The notes: generated by a model not told the origin, from the sequence alone. A stretch of DNA of 64,000 nucleotides from Geopseudomonas sagittaria (GCF_900115715.1 NZ_FOXM01000004.1:248001-312000), one strand, 5' to 3'. Positions 49,677-58,365 are shown, counted from the stretch's first letter. Made by a program: numbers and translations.

Positions 49677-51855
49677 CTTTCGCGCCCAAAAACTTGACTG
49701 CTATTTCAATCCCCGAGACCTCGCCACCCCCATCCCTTGAGAAGATAGAGTAAGGCTTAACTGAATACTTATTATCAGCTCGCAACTCTTCAAGAAAGCA
49801 GAGATACTCTTCCCCACGAACACCCTCAATACTTCTGACCCCAAAGTGCTCGCAAACGCAATCATAGAGCGCCACGAGGCCCTCATTCCCCCCGCGACTT
49901 ATCTCATTTCGCTCAAGCATAATCAGTCTTTCATCCACATACTCAGCCTCAATCCTTGATAACTCCTCTCCTGGCATGTTGGCCTCAATGTATGCATAAG
50001 TATGCTCTGCCTGCGTATGACCAGCCATCCATCTTACGGCGTCAAGCACATGATATTTTCCATCCCAAAAAAACATGATGAGGAAAAACTTCCTCAACTC
50101 ATGAAATCGCACATACCATCTGCGCCCGTACTCATCCAGTGGCGTTTCAGAAAAATCACAAAAAACATCAATGCAGGAATTTATTCTCCCCCCCAAATTA
50201 CTATCTGACGGCCTATGCAAAGTCGCGCCAGATGGAAAATAAAACAAATCAACTGCATGAGCAGTTTCATCCCCATAAAAAACAGACAACTTCTCACCTA
50301 GCTTTTGAAGAAGCGATATCGCCTTAGCCGTTAGGAAAGGTATTGGCTTTTTATCGCTGCGATTTAATCCACTCTCTCCACTTTTACCAAGTTCGTAATC
50401 CAGCCAATACCCCTCCAGCAGACCGCTACCCCTTGCCAAACAGTTTCTTTTCAGCCTCTGTATTTCCTCATCGCGAGACGGCTTCATTATCGCTATAGAT
50501 AAAGCACAAGCCCCGACCAGCGCCTGGAGGATCAGATAAAATGACGGAGACTTATAAATCTCCTCTCTCTTAACTCTTTTATTTAGCGGCATCAGCCCAA
50601 ATTTCTCTTTTAAACTTTCTAAGTCAGAACCATCTGCAGACTTTATCTTCCAGTTCTCCACAGCAAAAGACACAGCTTTTTCTTTCTGAACTTCAGCCTC
50701 AGCGGCACCACAGTTAGATCTTCTTATCTTCTCATACTTTCCAACAACATAAACAGCCGCCTCTACTATTGCGTCACCACACGAGAAAACCCATGTAACC
50801 ACCGCGTTCAGTACCGACAACCCCGTAGACAATGGCAAAAGATTATGATGACCACTCCGCCGGACAATACTTTTAAGGCCAGCATGAATCAACTCAACAT
50901 CAAAGCTCCCTGATGCGTACCTTTCAGGCAAAAAGCTTCTACCCAAAAGAAACTTCTCCAAGCATCCAGCATGTGCCGAAAGAGTCTCTTCAGATACCAT
51001 CCGATTAATCACATCTATTTTAAGCGGCGTATTTTGACTTGGAAACACAGTATCCAGACATGATTCTAGCAACAAATGAGGGTGATCCAGGCCAGGCTCA
51101 AACTGTCTAGCAAAAACCCTAAATGAGTCGCTCTTAAAAGAAGTCAAACTAGCCCCAAGAACATCAGAAAAATATCTCCTTGAAACTGACATACCTCCTC
51201 CATTATCAACATACGCCCCATTGCGAACAAGATACTCCGATATCTTCTCCTTCACCGACTCTGGAAGTTCATATGGAGAACTAATTAACTCTTCGCCAGG
51301 GCACTCCCCGAATGCCTCAGTATACAAATGAACTAATGATCTAGGTATAAACTGCAACGCTTCGCACCACCCACCTAATGCGAGCTCACTCAACAGTTGC
51401 TGCGCCGCATTTTTATCAAAATACTTGAATGCTTCTTCTTTGGGGGCAAACCTATTTTTATGCAACAATACCCACGACGCCAAATTGATTCCCCAGCGAA
51501 CAGTATCTAGCCATCGCCTCGGGCCTAGGGATGAGCCAGTCCATTTCGCCCGCAATGAATACGCCCAGACCTGCACCGTATCCAATATCAATTTATTTTC
51601 TGGCGAACATAGCCTCGTTCCATCGCTCATCAAAGCATCAAAATATACGTTTATGGTTTTTTCCCACTTGCCATCAACTAGCTCTTCTCTTCCTCCATTT
51701 CTAGTCTCCCAAACTGGAGCACCGATATCACCAGACAAAAGCCAAGTAGCCTTAATTTTTTCTATTTTGGCAGGCACCAGAATCTTGGCTCTTTTTAAAA
51801 GCTCTTCCACCAAGCGAGCATCGCTTGCATTTTGGCCACCTTTGCGCATACACAC
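49654..51855 (-). CDS. ginB: large tyrosine recombinase, second gene of the gin-like operon
   Basis: A 733-residue integrase with an unusually long N-terminal part (about 450 residues). The catalytic domain is complete: Arg in 'IMKPSRDEEIQRL' (about 460), 'VRFHELRKFF' with both His and Arg (about 584), and 'GHTQAEHTYAYIE' with the nucleophile Tyr (about 620). It is thus the member of the trio with the most canonical active site. Its end overlaps the small gene. Confidence 0.82.
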   Translation of the reverse strand: MCMRKGGQNASDARLVEELLKRAKILVPAKIEKIKATWLLSGDIGAPVWETRNGGREELVDGKWEKTINVYFDALMSDGTRLCSPENKLILDTVQVWAYSLRAKWTGSSLGPRRWLDTVRWGINLASWVLLHKNRFAPKEEAFKYFDKNAAQQLLSELALGGWCEALQFIPRSLVHLYTEAFGECPGEELISSPYELPESVKEKISEYLVRNGAYVDNGGGMSVSRRYFSDVLGASLTSFKSDSFRVFARQFEPGLDHPHLLLESCLDTVFPSQNTPLKIDVINRMVSEETLSAHAGCLEKFLLGRSFLPERYASGSFDVELIHAGLKSIVRRSGHHNLLPLSTGLSVLNAVVTWVFSCGDAIVEAAVYVVGKYEKIRRSNCGAAEAEVQKEKAVSFAVENWKIKSADGSDLESLKEKFGLMPLNKRVKREEIYKSPSFYLILQALVGACALSIAIMKPSRDEEIQRLKRNCLARGSGLLEGYWLDYELGKSGESGLNRSDKKPIPFLTAKAISLLQKLGEKLSVFYGDETAHAVDLFYFPSGATLHRPSDSNLGGRINSCIDVFCDFSETPLDEYGRRWYVRFHELRKFFLIMFFWDGKYHVLDAVRWMAGHTQAEHTYAYIEANMPGEELSRIEAEYVDERLIMLERNEISRGGNEGLVALYDCVCEHFGVRSIEGVRGEEYLCFLEELRADNKYSVKPYSIFSRDGGGEVSGIEIAVKFLGAKDEKYNDI

Positions 51856-51879
51856 CTCGAACAGCCAAAAACATCTAAT

Positions 51880-53991
51880 CTAAATATGCATTGAATCCAG
51901 TCTCTGTAGATATTTTTTAGCCAACGACACCGCTATTGAATGCATAGACTTCAGACTTCTATGTGAATCACCTTGGACTTTAGTCCTCACAATCAGCTCC
52001 ACCCCTGAGACATCCTCACCAGTCGCCGCAGCCTTAATTAGGCTAGATAGGTCAACCAAAGCCTTTGGCGAAATTCCCACGGTTATATTTTTCGTTTCAA
52101 GATCTTCATCAGACAAGTTTTTACTGCACCACTCAGAATAAGCATAGAGCAGCGAAAGAGAATTCGGCGAGAGGTTAACCATGAGCTCGCCGCCTACCCC
52201 TCCCACATATTCATCTTCATGCCTGTCAGCCCACCTGCTCAGAAATGCATCTGAAACAGGATCACCCTTATTAGTTATTTCAAGCAACTTGGTGACATAG
52301 TTTAGAAGATCGCTATGCTGGCTAAAATCGCTAGCCTCAAGCAGCCATGGAGAGTCTTTTGCTGCAATTATAATTAGCTTTTGCTGAAAGCGCCTTACCA
52401 AACGCTCGTTCGCCTTTCTCAAAATCCACGGGGGCATATAGTGCTTAATAACAATCCTTTCAGTATTACCAAGAGAAACTGACATCTCACGAATGGAACC
52501 AGTCTCAAACCACTTCAGAATCCCTTTCGTATTCCTAACTCTTGAAATTGTGAATGTTGCCGGAGGAATATCTAGCCCATCCAGATTTCTCTCTATTGAA
52601 CTGTATAGGCTAGGCCCCTTCCCTGCATTTATCTTTATCAGAATATTATTTGGCTGCCCAACACCAACCCTGCTTGATATAATAAACAAAGATCTGGATC
52701 CGCCATGATCTTTAGCCTTAAGCTTTCGCCTTAACTCCGCAGTAGCCTCAACAACCCCCTCAAGAACCATCACAGAAATAGGACTCAAAATTGCTACTTT
52801 CCTAGAGGTGGCTCTCGGCTTTGTAACACCAAAGATTAAATTCTTATTATTAAATCCACTATAAATGTAATTTTTATCCTTATAACTCAAGAGCGCAGCC
52901 TTTGATATTGAATCCGCAGTAAAATTCGGATGCTCTCCAGCCAACAGCACACATGCTGCAGCGCAATCTCGGGCAGACAGCAAACCGAGGTGCCTTGCAA
53001 TAACCTCAGTAATCTCAACCTCATTCATTAACGGGGAATTTGAAATACCTCTGAGTCCATCAACCAACTCATGAATCAATGATTTCCTTTTGAAGACTCC
53101 AGAGAAAAAATCTATTTTTGATATATTCCCGACAGAAACAACATCTAGAAGATCCGTTTCAGTGAAAAAATAATTTACTGCCGAAAGAAACCAAGCAAGC
53201 CCATCAGGATTTCTCATGGATGCCAAATGACACCACTCCCCATTGATCTTTACATAATAGGAACGTGTCTTAACAACATTCTCAATATCGCCTTTAGGGA
53301 TCTTTGATATAAGCTTTCGCCCAGCCAAGTGAGCTCCTCGCATATCATTCCAATACGCAAGAACAGCGTCCCTTACCACATCAGAGTATTTCTTAAGCCG
53401 TCTTTCTATTTCAGCCAATTGCTCATCTTTATTTAGTGCAAATGACAAGTCGATCAGATAATTATTTTTCCCGATACTGGAGTGAAACTGATCACTACCA
53501 ACTGCCTCTACAAACTCGCCAAGAGTATATCCCTTGGATCTTTCAGCATCAGACTTAATCTCTCTTATTTTTGCAGCAGGAATATTGGTCTCGGATGGTA
53601 CTATCCCGGAAATCTTCAACTGATCAAAATAAAGAGAGTACATGCACCACGCTGACTGCCGAGTATTGATTGCAGCCTTACTATACTTATCATCAGTCAA
53701 GTAAAAGCAAAAAAAGTCGTATATAAAACCATCCCAGCCTTGCCCATCCGGGATATCCAGGCAGTTCTCCCTCAAGTAATTAAGAATATCCTTAATTATT
53801 TTCACAAACTGTGGAATTGAGGAAACCCTTGCCCCATAAGCCAAGATCTGTAGATTCCGACAGAGAGCGTCAAGCTTATCTAGATTCACACTATTTGGGA
53901 TTAGGCACTCATATTCACTAAATCCTTTTCTCAACGCGTGGTTTTCTTGGGTAAAAACCAACTTCCCTTGAGTGTGGATTTCGTATTTCAT
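51880..53991 (-). CDS. ginA: large tyrosine recombinase, first gene of the gin-like operon
   Basis: A 703-residue integrase starting 'MKYEIHTQGKLVFTQ'; I preferred the ATG at 53991 (GGGGTGA upstream) to one 57 bases earlier. Catalytic parts: Arg in 'GVTKPRATSRKVA' (about 392), 'FTISRVRNTKG' (about 487; no first His) and Tyr in 'IVIKHYMPP' (about 518) with 'LGN' in place of the common 'LGH'. It is 25 bases ahead of the second gene. The operon reads inward from the right end of the island. Confidence 0.8.
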   Translation of the reverse strand: MKYEIHTQGKLVFTQENHALRKGFSEYECLIPNSVNLDKLDALCRNLQILAYGARVSSIPQFVKIIKDILNYLRENCLDIPDGQGWDGFIYDFFCFYLTDDKYSKAAINTRQSAWCMYSLYFDQLKISGIVPSETNIPAAKIREIKSDAERSKGYTLGEFVEAVGSDQFHSSIGKNNYLIDLSFALNKDEQLAEIERRLKKYSDVVRDAVLAYWNDMRGAHLAGRKLISKIPKGDIENVVKTRSYYVKINGEWCHLASMRNPDGLAWFLSAVNYFFTETDLLDVVSVGNISKIDFFSGVFKRKSLIHELVDGLRGISNSPLMNEVEITEVIARHLGLLSARDCAAACVLLAGEHPNFTADSISKAALLSYKDKNYIYSGFNNKNLIFGVTKPRATSRKVAILSPISVMVLEGVVEATAELRRKLKAKDHGGSRSLFIISSRVGVGQPNNILIKINAGKGPSLYSSIERNLDGLDIPPATFTISRVRNTKGILKWFETGSIREMSVSLGNTERIVIKHYMPPWILRKANERLVRRFQQKLIIIAAKDSPWLLEASDFSQHSDLLNYVTKLLEITNKGDPVSDAFLSRWADRHEDEYVGGVGGELMVNLSPNSLSLLYAYSEWCSKNLSDEDLETKNITVGISPKALVDLSSLIKAAATGEDVSGVELIVRTKVQGDSHRSLKSMHSIAVSLAKKYLQRLDSMHI

Positions 53992-54041
53992 GTTGATCAC
54001 CCCGATAGCCGCTACTCCAAACCGTAGCCGCCAGCTGTGTG

Positions 54042-54135
54042 GTGTCAAATTATCAGTGTCATTTTTCCTTGCAATCGATGTAAGTGCATGTTCTATAAGG
54101 ACTTTTAAAATGACATCGTGGTAGTGTCCGCAAAA
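54042..54135. promoter_or_regulatory. right end of the island: recombinase sites and gin promoter region
   Basis: Short repeats crowd this end: GTGTCA at 54042-54047, TGTCATTTTT at 54057-54066, AAAATGACA at 54107-54115 (inverted to the former) and the terminal TGTCCGCAAAA at 54125-54135. GGTGTCA also occurs near the left end (31758-31764). A possible -10 (GATAAT on the minus strand) for the gin operon lies among them, so recombinase binding could repress the operon. Confidence 0.55.
54125..54135 (-). repeat. right terminal inverted repeat of the island
   Basis: TGTCCGCAAAA, the inverted partner of TTTTGTGGACA at 31736-31746 with one mismatch. Confidence 0.7.
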
Positions 54136-54142
54136 GTGCCAT
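54136..54142 (+). repeat. right 7-bp direct repeat flanking the island (GTGCCAT)
   Basis: Same seven bases as at 31730-31736, directly followed by thyA coding sequence, which proves that the island was inserted at this core. Confidence 0.8.
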
Positions 54143-54216
54143 GCGCTGTTCCAGTTCTACGTCGCCGACGGCAAGCTCTCCTGCCAGCTGTACCAGCGCT
54201 CGGCCGACATCTTCCT
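54137..54216 (+). pseudogene. thyA: host thyA, continuation fragment, broken again
   Basis: The frame resumes at the catalytic '[19 protein letters not shown]' and runs to 'QRSADIFL' (about 27 codons), exactly where the fragment at 31296-31736 stopped. After 'TTCCT' at 54216 the similarity ends: 'GLPFN' should follow but the sequence changes to unrelated DNA. The last 90 or so codons of the gene are not found in the rest of the window. Confidence 0.9.
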
Positions 54217-55128
54217 TTTAGACCACCTATTTCAACCCGCACAGTACGCCCCCAGAGAAGCTGTATTAGCTGCCTAAACGCGTCCGTCCTGCATGAGGTG
54301 CGGCTCATCAGGGGTCAAACACATCTTATGATGCCCCCCCCAAAGCCAAACATCGGCGGGCCACCGTCAGACATTTCGGTTGGCGGTACTCGACAATCCG
54401 TCACAATCTCAAGACTGCCCCCTCAACCACATCAGCCTCAGGCCAGGTCTCGGTCTGTTCTGCCCATCTCAAGAGCATCGCCCACCAAGCCCAGCGCATT
54501 GCAGCGTTACGAAGCGGTGTCGCCTACCGACCTAGAGTTGCACCAACGCCCCCAAGGGGCGTCAATTCACCGATGCATCGTCGGGCGACTCAAAGACTGG
54601 CTCAACTCTCAGGGGGTTCTTCTCCTCAAGTCGACTAGCGATATGTAAATCACTTTTCGATGGATAGTGCCTGAGCAAACGACGCGCTTCACACCGAATC
54701 TCATTCGGCAACCTGCAATCCCGACTCAGCTCGACCAAGAGCTCTCTGTGTCCTGGCTCGATAGCACTCGGCTAAGCCTGTGTCAGGCGCCACTTTGGCA
54801 CAGAGCTCCCCGCGACGCATCCTTGAAGCAGTAGCCATGGCCCCTCTGCCTGTTGCACAAGACCTTGTACGATGCCCGCCGAACAGGTGATGGACGGCTT
54901 GGTCCCCAAGTGCATGGAAGGCATCGTGCTCGATGCGATGACCGACCATGAAAAGCTGTCAATGGAAGTGCTCGACAATGTGGCCAAGAGCCGAGCATTT
55001 GCCAGGGTAATCTACAAGCTGCTGACGACGGCGGGAGGGTTGGGCTGCGGTGACAACACTGGCAAGTACGGCATGTAGCTTCGGTTGGCGCCCATGAGCG
55101 GCACGCTTTCTGATCGCATGGATGCGCC
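54217..55128. other. 912-base stretch without a recognisable gene
   Basis: Runs from the second thyA break to the DUF6088 gene. Several frames are open (for example 54872-55078, product starting 'MPAEQVMDGLVPKCMEG'), but none has a good start region or recognisable motif. It looks like fragments of former mobile DNA. No inverted repeat marks the junction at 54216. Confidence 0.5.
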
Positions 55129-55719
55129 ATGTCCATAGCCTCCACCCTCTGGCAACAGGTGAAATACCTGCCCAAGGGGCGACTGTTCAGCTCTCGACGT
55201 TTTGCAGGGCTGGGGTCACGCTCTGCTGTCGGCAAGGCGATAGCCCGGCTGGTGAGCACTGGCGAGCTGGAGCGGATCACTCGCGGGATCTACATGCGCC
55301 CGAAGATCAGTCCGTATGTCGGCAGTGTCCGCCCCAGTGCCTTGGCCGTGATCCGAGTCATCGCCAAGCAGAATCACGAAACGATCCAGGTGCATGGTGC
55401 CGAGGCTGCAAGGGCATTTCATCTGAGCACTCAGATGCAAACACAGCCTGTGCTGTATACGAGCGGCTCCAGTCGAGAGATTCGAATCGGTGCCCTGACG
55501 ATACGGCTCCGACATGTTTCCCAAGAAAAGCTGCAGCACGCCGGAAACAAAGTGGGCCTGGCCCTTGTAGCGCTCTTCTACCTAGGCAGGAAAGGCGTGA
55601 ATCCGACTTCAGTCGCGAAGATCAAAAGCGAGCTGACGCAGGCCGAACTCAAGCAGTTGGCAGCCTGCAAAATGCCTGCCTGGATGAGCAAGGCCCTGGC
55701 TGGCCCTCCGCCGGTCTGA
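55129..55719 (+). CDS. DUF6088 / AbiEi-like antitoxin-type protein
   Basis: A 196-residue protein with an N-terminal winged helix: 'GSRSAVGKAIARLVSTGELERITRGIYMRP' is the typical DUF6088/AbiEi pattern, followed by 'IQVHGAEAARAFHLSTQ' and 'RKGVNPTSVAKIKSEL'. In complete systems such proteins act as antitoxin and repressor beside a nucleotidyltransferase toxin (AbiEii). No such partner is present here; the next gene is a BPSL0761-type protein. Confidence 0.72.
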   Translation: MSIASTLWQQVKYLPKGRLFSSRRFAGLGSRSAVGKAIARLVSTGELERITRGIYMRPKISPYVGSVRPSALAVIRVIAKQNHETIQVHGAEAARAFHLSTQMQTQPVLYTSGSSREIRIGALTIRLRHVSQEKLQHAGNKVGLALVALFYLGRKGVNPTSVAKIKSELTQAELKQLAACKMPAWMSKALAGPPPV

Positions 55720-55781
55720 CGCCATGAACCAATGGCCAGGCAGAGCATTTAGCCAGATGAGATTGATACAAGGAGAACGGA

Positions 55782-56000
55782 ATGACGATGCCGAGTGAGC
55801 GCACCCGCGCAATCATTCAAACCCGAGAGTTTCTGGTCGACTTGTCCCGTGACCAGGCGCTACCTGAGGCTGTGCGCACTGAGGCTCATCGCCTGTTGCG
55901 TCATTACCCGACCGCCGATGAGGTGCTGCTTGCCGGGAAGGTAGAGGAACAGCGCGGGGACGGCCTGCCGTGGGTTTTCCTGAGCTCCAGGATCGACTAG
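55782..56000 (+). CDS. BPSL0761-type small protein
   Basis: A 72-residue protein starting 'MTMPSERTRAIIQTREFL', with 'LPEAVRTEAHRLLRHYPTADE'. This N-terminus is that of a small family named after a Burkholderia gene and found on integrated elements. AAGGAGA precedes the ATG. Function unknown. Confidence 0.65.
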   Translation: MTMPSERTRAIIQTREFLVDLSRDQALPEAVRTEAHRLLRHYPTADEVLLAGKVEEQRGDGLPWVFLSSRID

Positions 56001-56005
56001 TCGAC

Positions 56006-56278
56006 CTATAGCTCCGTCACTTGAGGCAGGAGAGAAATTGGGTCGCAGGCCAGCACGCTGGCAATGCGGTACAGCTTCTCGATGGTGATGTTCACTTCAC
56101 CGCGCTCGATGCGCCCCATGTAGCTGCGGTCAAGGCTGCAGGCCAGCGCCAGTGCATCCTGAGAAAGTCGACAGGCCTTTCTCTGCGTCCGGATGCGTGC
56201 CCCCAACGCTTTCGCCAACTGATCCATGACCGCCTCAACTCCACTTGAGGCGGCACTATCCTGCGTTTGCGGACTCAC
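56006..56278 (-). CDS. XRE-family transcriptional regulator
   Basis: A 90-residue protein with a Cro/CI helix-turn-helix in residues 25-85: 'LGARIRTQRKACRLSQDALALACSLDRSYMGRIERGEVN' covers the fold, then 'LYRIASVLACDPISLLP'. It is divergent from the winged-helix/helicase pair, with 52 bases between starts that contain the palindrome at 56285-56298. Likely represses itself and that pair. Confidence 0.82.
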   Translation of the reverse strand: MSPQTQDSAASSGVEAVMDQLAKALGARIRTQRKACRLSQDALALACSLDRSYMGRIERGEVNITIEKLYRIASVLACDPISLLPQVTEL

Positions 56279-56284
56279 AAACCA

Positions 56285-56298
56285 CGGATTATAATCCG
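56285..56298. promoter_or_regulatory. palindromic operator over a TATAAT box
   Basis: Perfect 14-base palindrome CGGATTATAATCCG between divergent start codons. Its centre contains TATAAT (56290-56295), a consensus -10 hexamer reading rightward. Bound regulator would block the helicase-operon promoter. Confidence 0.7.
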
Positions 56299-56330
56299 CA
56301 TTTTTCCGCTACGACCCCTCGGGTATCCGC

Positions 56331-56918
56331 ATGAAATCTGCCCCGTTCATCTTCGACAGGCGGCTGTATGAGCTGCTTCAGGAGGAAGGGCGCACGCAGT
56401 TCACGACCCGTGATCTGCGGGATGCCTACGCCAAGCGCCTGAAGGGAACGACCTTTCGTCTCGGCGATGTGCGCCGGTATGTGTACGAGCAGATCCGTCG
56501 CATGCTTCGTGCAGGCTGGCTTGTACCTGACGAAGAGCACCGCACGCGGGGCCAGGTCTACCACCTGCGACCAATTCCGGCACATCTGCAGCTGGAGCTG
56601 ATTGACAACGGGTTCGAGAACAATCTCAAGACTGCACGTGAGCCAGAGCGGGAATCAGTGCCCAAACAAAACGCGATGCCTCTCAACCCTTCATCCGATG
56701 TGGAGCAGCATCTGGAAACGCTCCTCAAGGAGATCCGGCTGGACTTCCTGTCGGCGATGGGCGAGGCGGAGCGATACAAGCAGCTCCTCGATGACATGCC
56801 GCATCTCCGCGACAAGGTCGAGGGCGAGTACCTGGAGGCCAGAGATCGCAGCTCGCGCCTGCTCGGGCACCTCCGCGCTGTCGAGAAGACGCTCAAGACG
56901 CTTGCCTCTGCGCGATGA
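56331..56918 (+). CDS. winged-helix / coiled-coil protein paired with helicase
   Basis: A 195-residue protein. The N-terminal 85 residues look like a winged helix ('QFTTRDLRDAYAKRLKG', 'YVYEQIRRMLRAGWLVPD'); residues 120-190 form a coiled coil ('EQHLETLLKEIRLDFLSAMGEAERYKQLL'-type heptads). Its stop overlaps the start of the helicase gene by four bases, so the two products are made in parallel and probably bind each other. No family name recognised. Confidence 0.6.
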   Translation: MKSAPFIFDRRLYELLQEEGRTQFTTRDLRDAYAKRLKGTTFRLGDVRRYVYEQIRRMLRAGWLVPDEEHRTRGQVYHLRPIPAHLQLELIDNGFENNLKTAREPERESVPKQNAMPLNPSSDVEQHLETLLKEIRLDFLSAMGEAERYKQLLDDMPHLRDKVEGEYLEARDRSSRLLGHLRAVEKTLKTLASAR

Positions 56919-58306
56919 CGTCATCCCTTCGAGACTGGCAGCGCCGCTGTATCGACTCGGCGCTGGAGCACTTCATTTCCACGCCGCACTTCTTCTGCCA
57001 GGCAACGCCCGGCGCCGGCAAGACACGCATGGCGGCAGAGCTGGCCCGGTGCCTGCTGGAGCAAGGGAAGATCGATTTGGTGCTCTGCTTCGCGCCGTCG
57101 TGCCAGGTCGTCGACGGTTTCCGCTCGACCTTTGCGGCGGTACTCGGCAAGCGTCTGGACGGTCTGCTCGGCGCTGTGGGGGCCGCGTACACCTATCAGG
57201 CCATGGATTATCGGGACGAGGGGTTCTGGCAGCTCCTCGACGACTACCGCGTATTCGTCGTCTTCGATGAGATCCACCACTGCGCCGGCCATGATCCGCT
57301 GCTGAGCAACGCCTGGGGGCAGCAGATCCTGCAACGGATACAGGACCGCGCCACTTTCACCTTGGCCCTCTCCGGCACGCCATGGCGTTCGGACGACCGT
57401 GCCATTGCCCTGGCCCGCTACTCGTCGCCCGAGGGGCACCTGATCTGTGACTTCCGCTATGGCCTGAGGGAGGCCATTGTGGACCGGGCGTGCCGCTCGC
57501 CCCGCATCGTCCTCCTCGACAACCAGAGGGTGAAGCTCACGGAGGAGCTGGAGACCGAGAGCACCGTCAGGCTGTTTCCCAGCATCGCCAAGCTGCTGGG
57601 GGAATCCCCCGTCACCTTCGAAGAACTGCTGCGTCATGACGGTCTAATCGACCAACTACTCAGCCTGGGATGCGGCAAGCTGGATGAGCTTCGCCGGGTC
57701 AAGCCGGATGCGGCCGGCCTGGTGGTCGCTACCGATATCGAGCATGCCCAGCAGATTGCTCAGTCACTGGAGGCCAGAGGGGAAGGCTGCCGGGTCGTGA
57801 CTAACCGGACTCCGGATGCCCAGCAGGTGATCAATGCCTTCAGGCACGGCGATTGCCGCTGGATCGTCGCCGTGGGGATGATCAGCGAGGGCACCGATAT
57901 CCCCCGCCTGCAGGTGTGCTGCTACCTCAGTCGCATCCGTACCGAGCTGCACTACCGGCAGGTGCTGGGACGGGTACTGCGGCGCATTGGCGAGCCCGAT
58001 GATCAGGCCTGGCTGTTCATGCTGGCTGAGCCCACGCTGCGGCACTTTGCGGAGCGCATTGCGGATGATCTGCCGGATGACCTGGCGGTGCTCAGTCAGG
58101 TGCAGATACCCGCCGCCCCTTCTGGCTCGATGGCTGGCGGAATGGGGGCCGGCAGCGATGCCGATGGCAGCGGAGGTGGCGAGGCCGGGCAGGATCTTGG
58201 GGTAGGTTCGGCGGGCGCCTACTCGCTGGGGGATTTTGCTGCTGAGCCGAGCTATCAGGTCAGCTTTTCGCAGCACTACCGGCAGCTGTTGTTGGCTTGC
58301 TTCTGA
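56915..58306 (+). CDS. SF2 DEAD/DEAH-type helicase
   Basis: A 463-residue helicase with all core motifs: 'ATPGAGKTRMAAELA' (I), 'VFDEIHHCAGHD' (II, DEIH), 'LALSGTPWRSDD' (III), 'LVVATDIEHAQQIA' (IV), 'ISEGTDIPRLQVCCYL' (V) and 'QVLGRVLRR' (VI). Short, with a glycine-rich tail (about 405-440) and no nuclease domain. With the upstream winged-helix partner and the XRE switch, a role in defence or in element maintenance is likely but unproven. Confidence 0.85.
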   Translation: MTSSLRDWQRRCIDSALEHFISTPHFFCQATPGAGKTRMAAELARCLLEQGKIDLVLCFAPSCQVVDGFRSTFAAVLGKRLDGLLGAVGAAYTYQAMDYRDEGFWQLLDDYRVFVVFDEIHHCAGHDPLLSNAWGQQILQRIQDRATFTLALSGTPWRSDDRAIALARYSSPEGHLICDFRYGLREAIVDRACRSPRIVLLDNQRVKLTEELETESTVRLFPSIAKLLGESPVTFEELLRHDGLIDQLLSLGCGKLDELRRVKPDAAGLVVATDIEHAQQIAQSLEARGEGCRVVTNRTPDAQQVINAFRHGDCRWIVAVGMISEGTDIPRLQVCCYLSRIRTELHYRQVLGRVLRRIGEPDDQAWLFMLAEPTLRHFAERIADDLPDDLAVLSQVQIPAAPSGSMAGGMGAGSDADGSGGGEAGQDLGVGSAGAYSLGDFAAEPSYQVSFSQHYRQLLLACF

Positions 58307-58319
58307 CAGTCGAGCAGCT

Positions 58320-58346
58320 GGCAGCCTCAACTAGGGTGAGGCTGCC
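58320..58346. terminator. hairpin between helicase gene and MvaT-like gene
   Basis: Perfect ten-base stem GGCAGCCTCA / TGAGGCTGCC with a seven-base loop, between convergent stop codons. No long T run. Confidence 0.65.
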
Positions 58347-58365
58347 CGAAGTCTGGCCGAGCGAC

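Larger units (their letters stand above)
31737..54136. mobile_element. GInt-type genomic island inserted in thyA
   Basis: About 22.4 kb flanked by GTGCCAT direct repeats and bounded by an 11-bp inverted repeat. It interrupts thyA and is visibly poorer in G and C than the flanks, most of all in the thyA/PIN region and in the recombinase operon. The right end carries a four-gene operon pointing inward (three tyrosine recombinases and one small protein), the hallmark published for GInt islands. The rest is cargo: thyA, a PIN-domain module, unknown genes and a type I restriction operon. No plasmid transfer or phage structural genes are present. Confidence 0.85.

Noticed and set aside
31731..54142. 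tRNA-type attachment site or prophage
   Set aside because: No tRNA sequence at either junction and no phage structural, lysis or packaging genes inside; the junctions lie in thyA.
54118..54648. 176-codon ORF across the island/thyA junction
   Set aside because: It starts inside the island end and is out of frame with the thyA remnant; composition looks non-coding.
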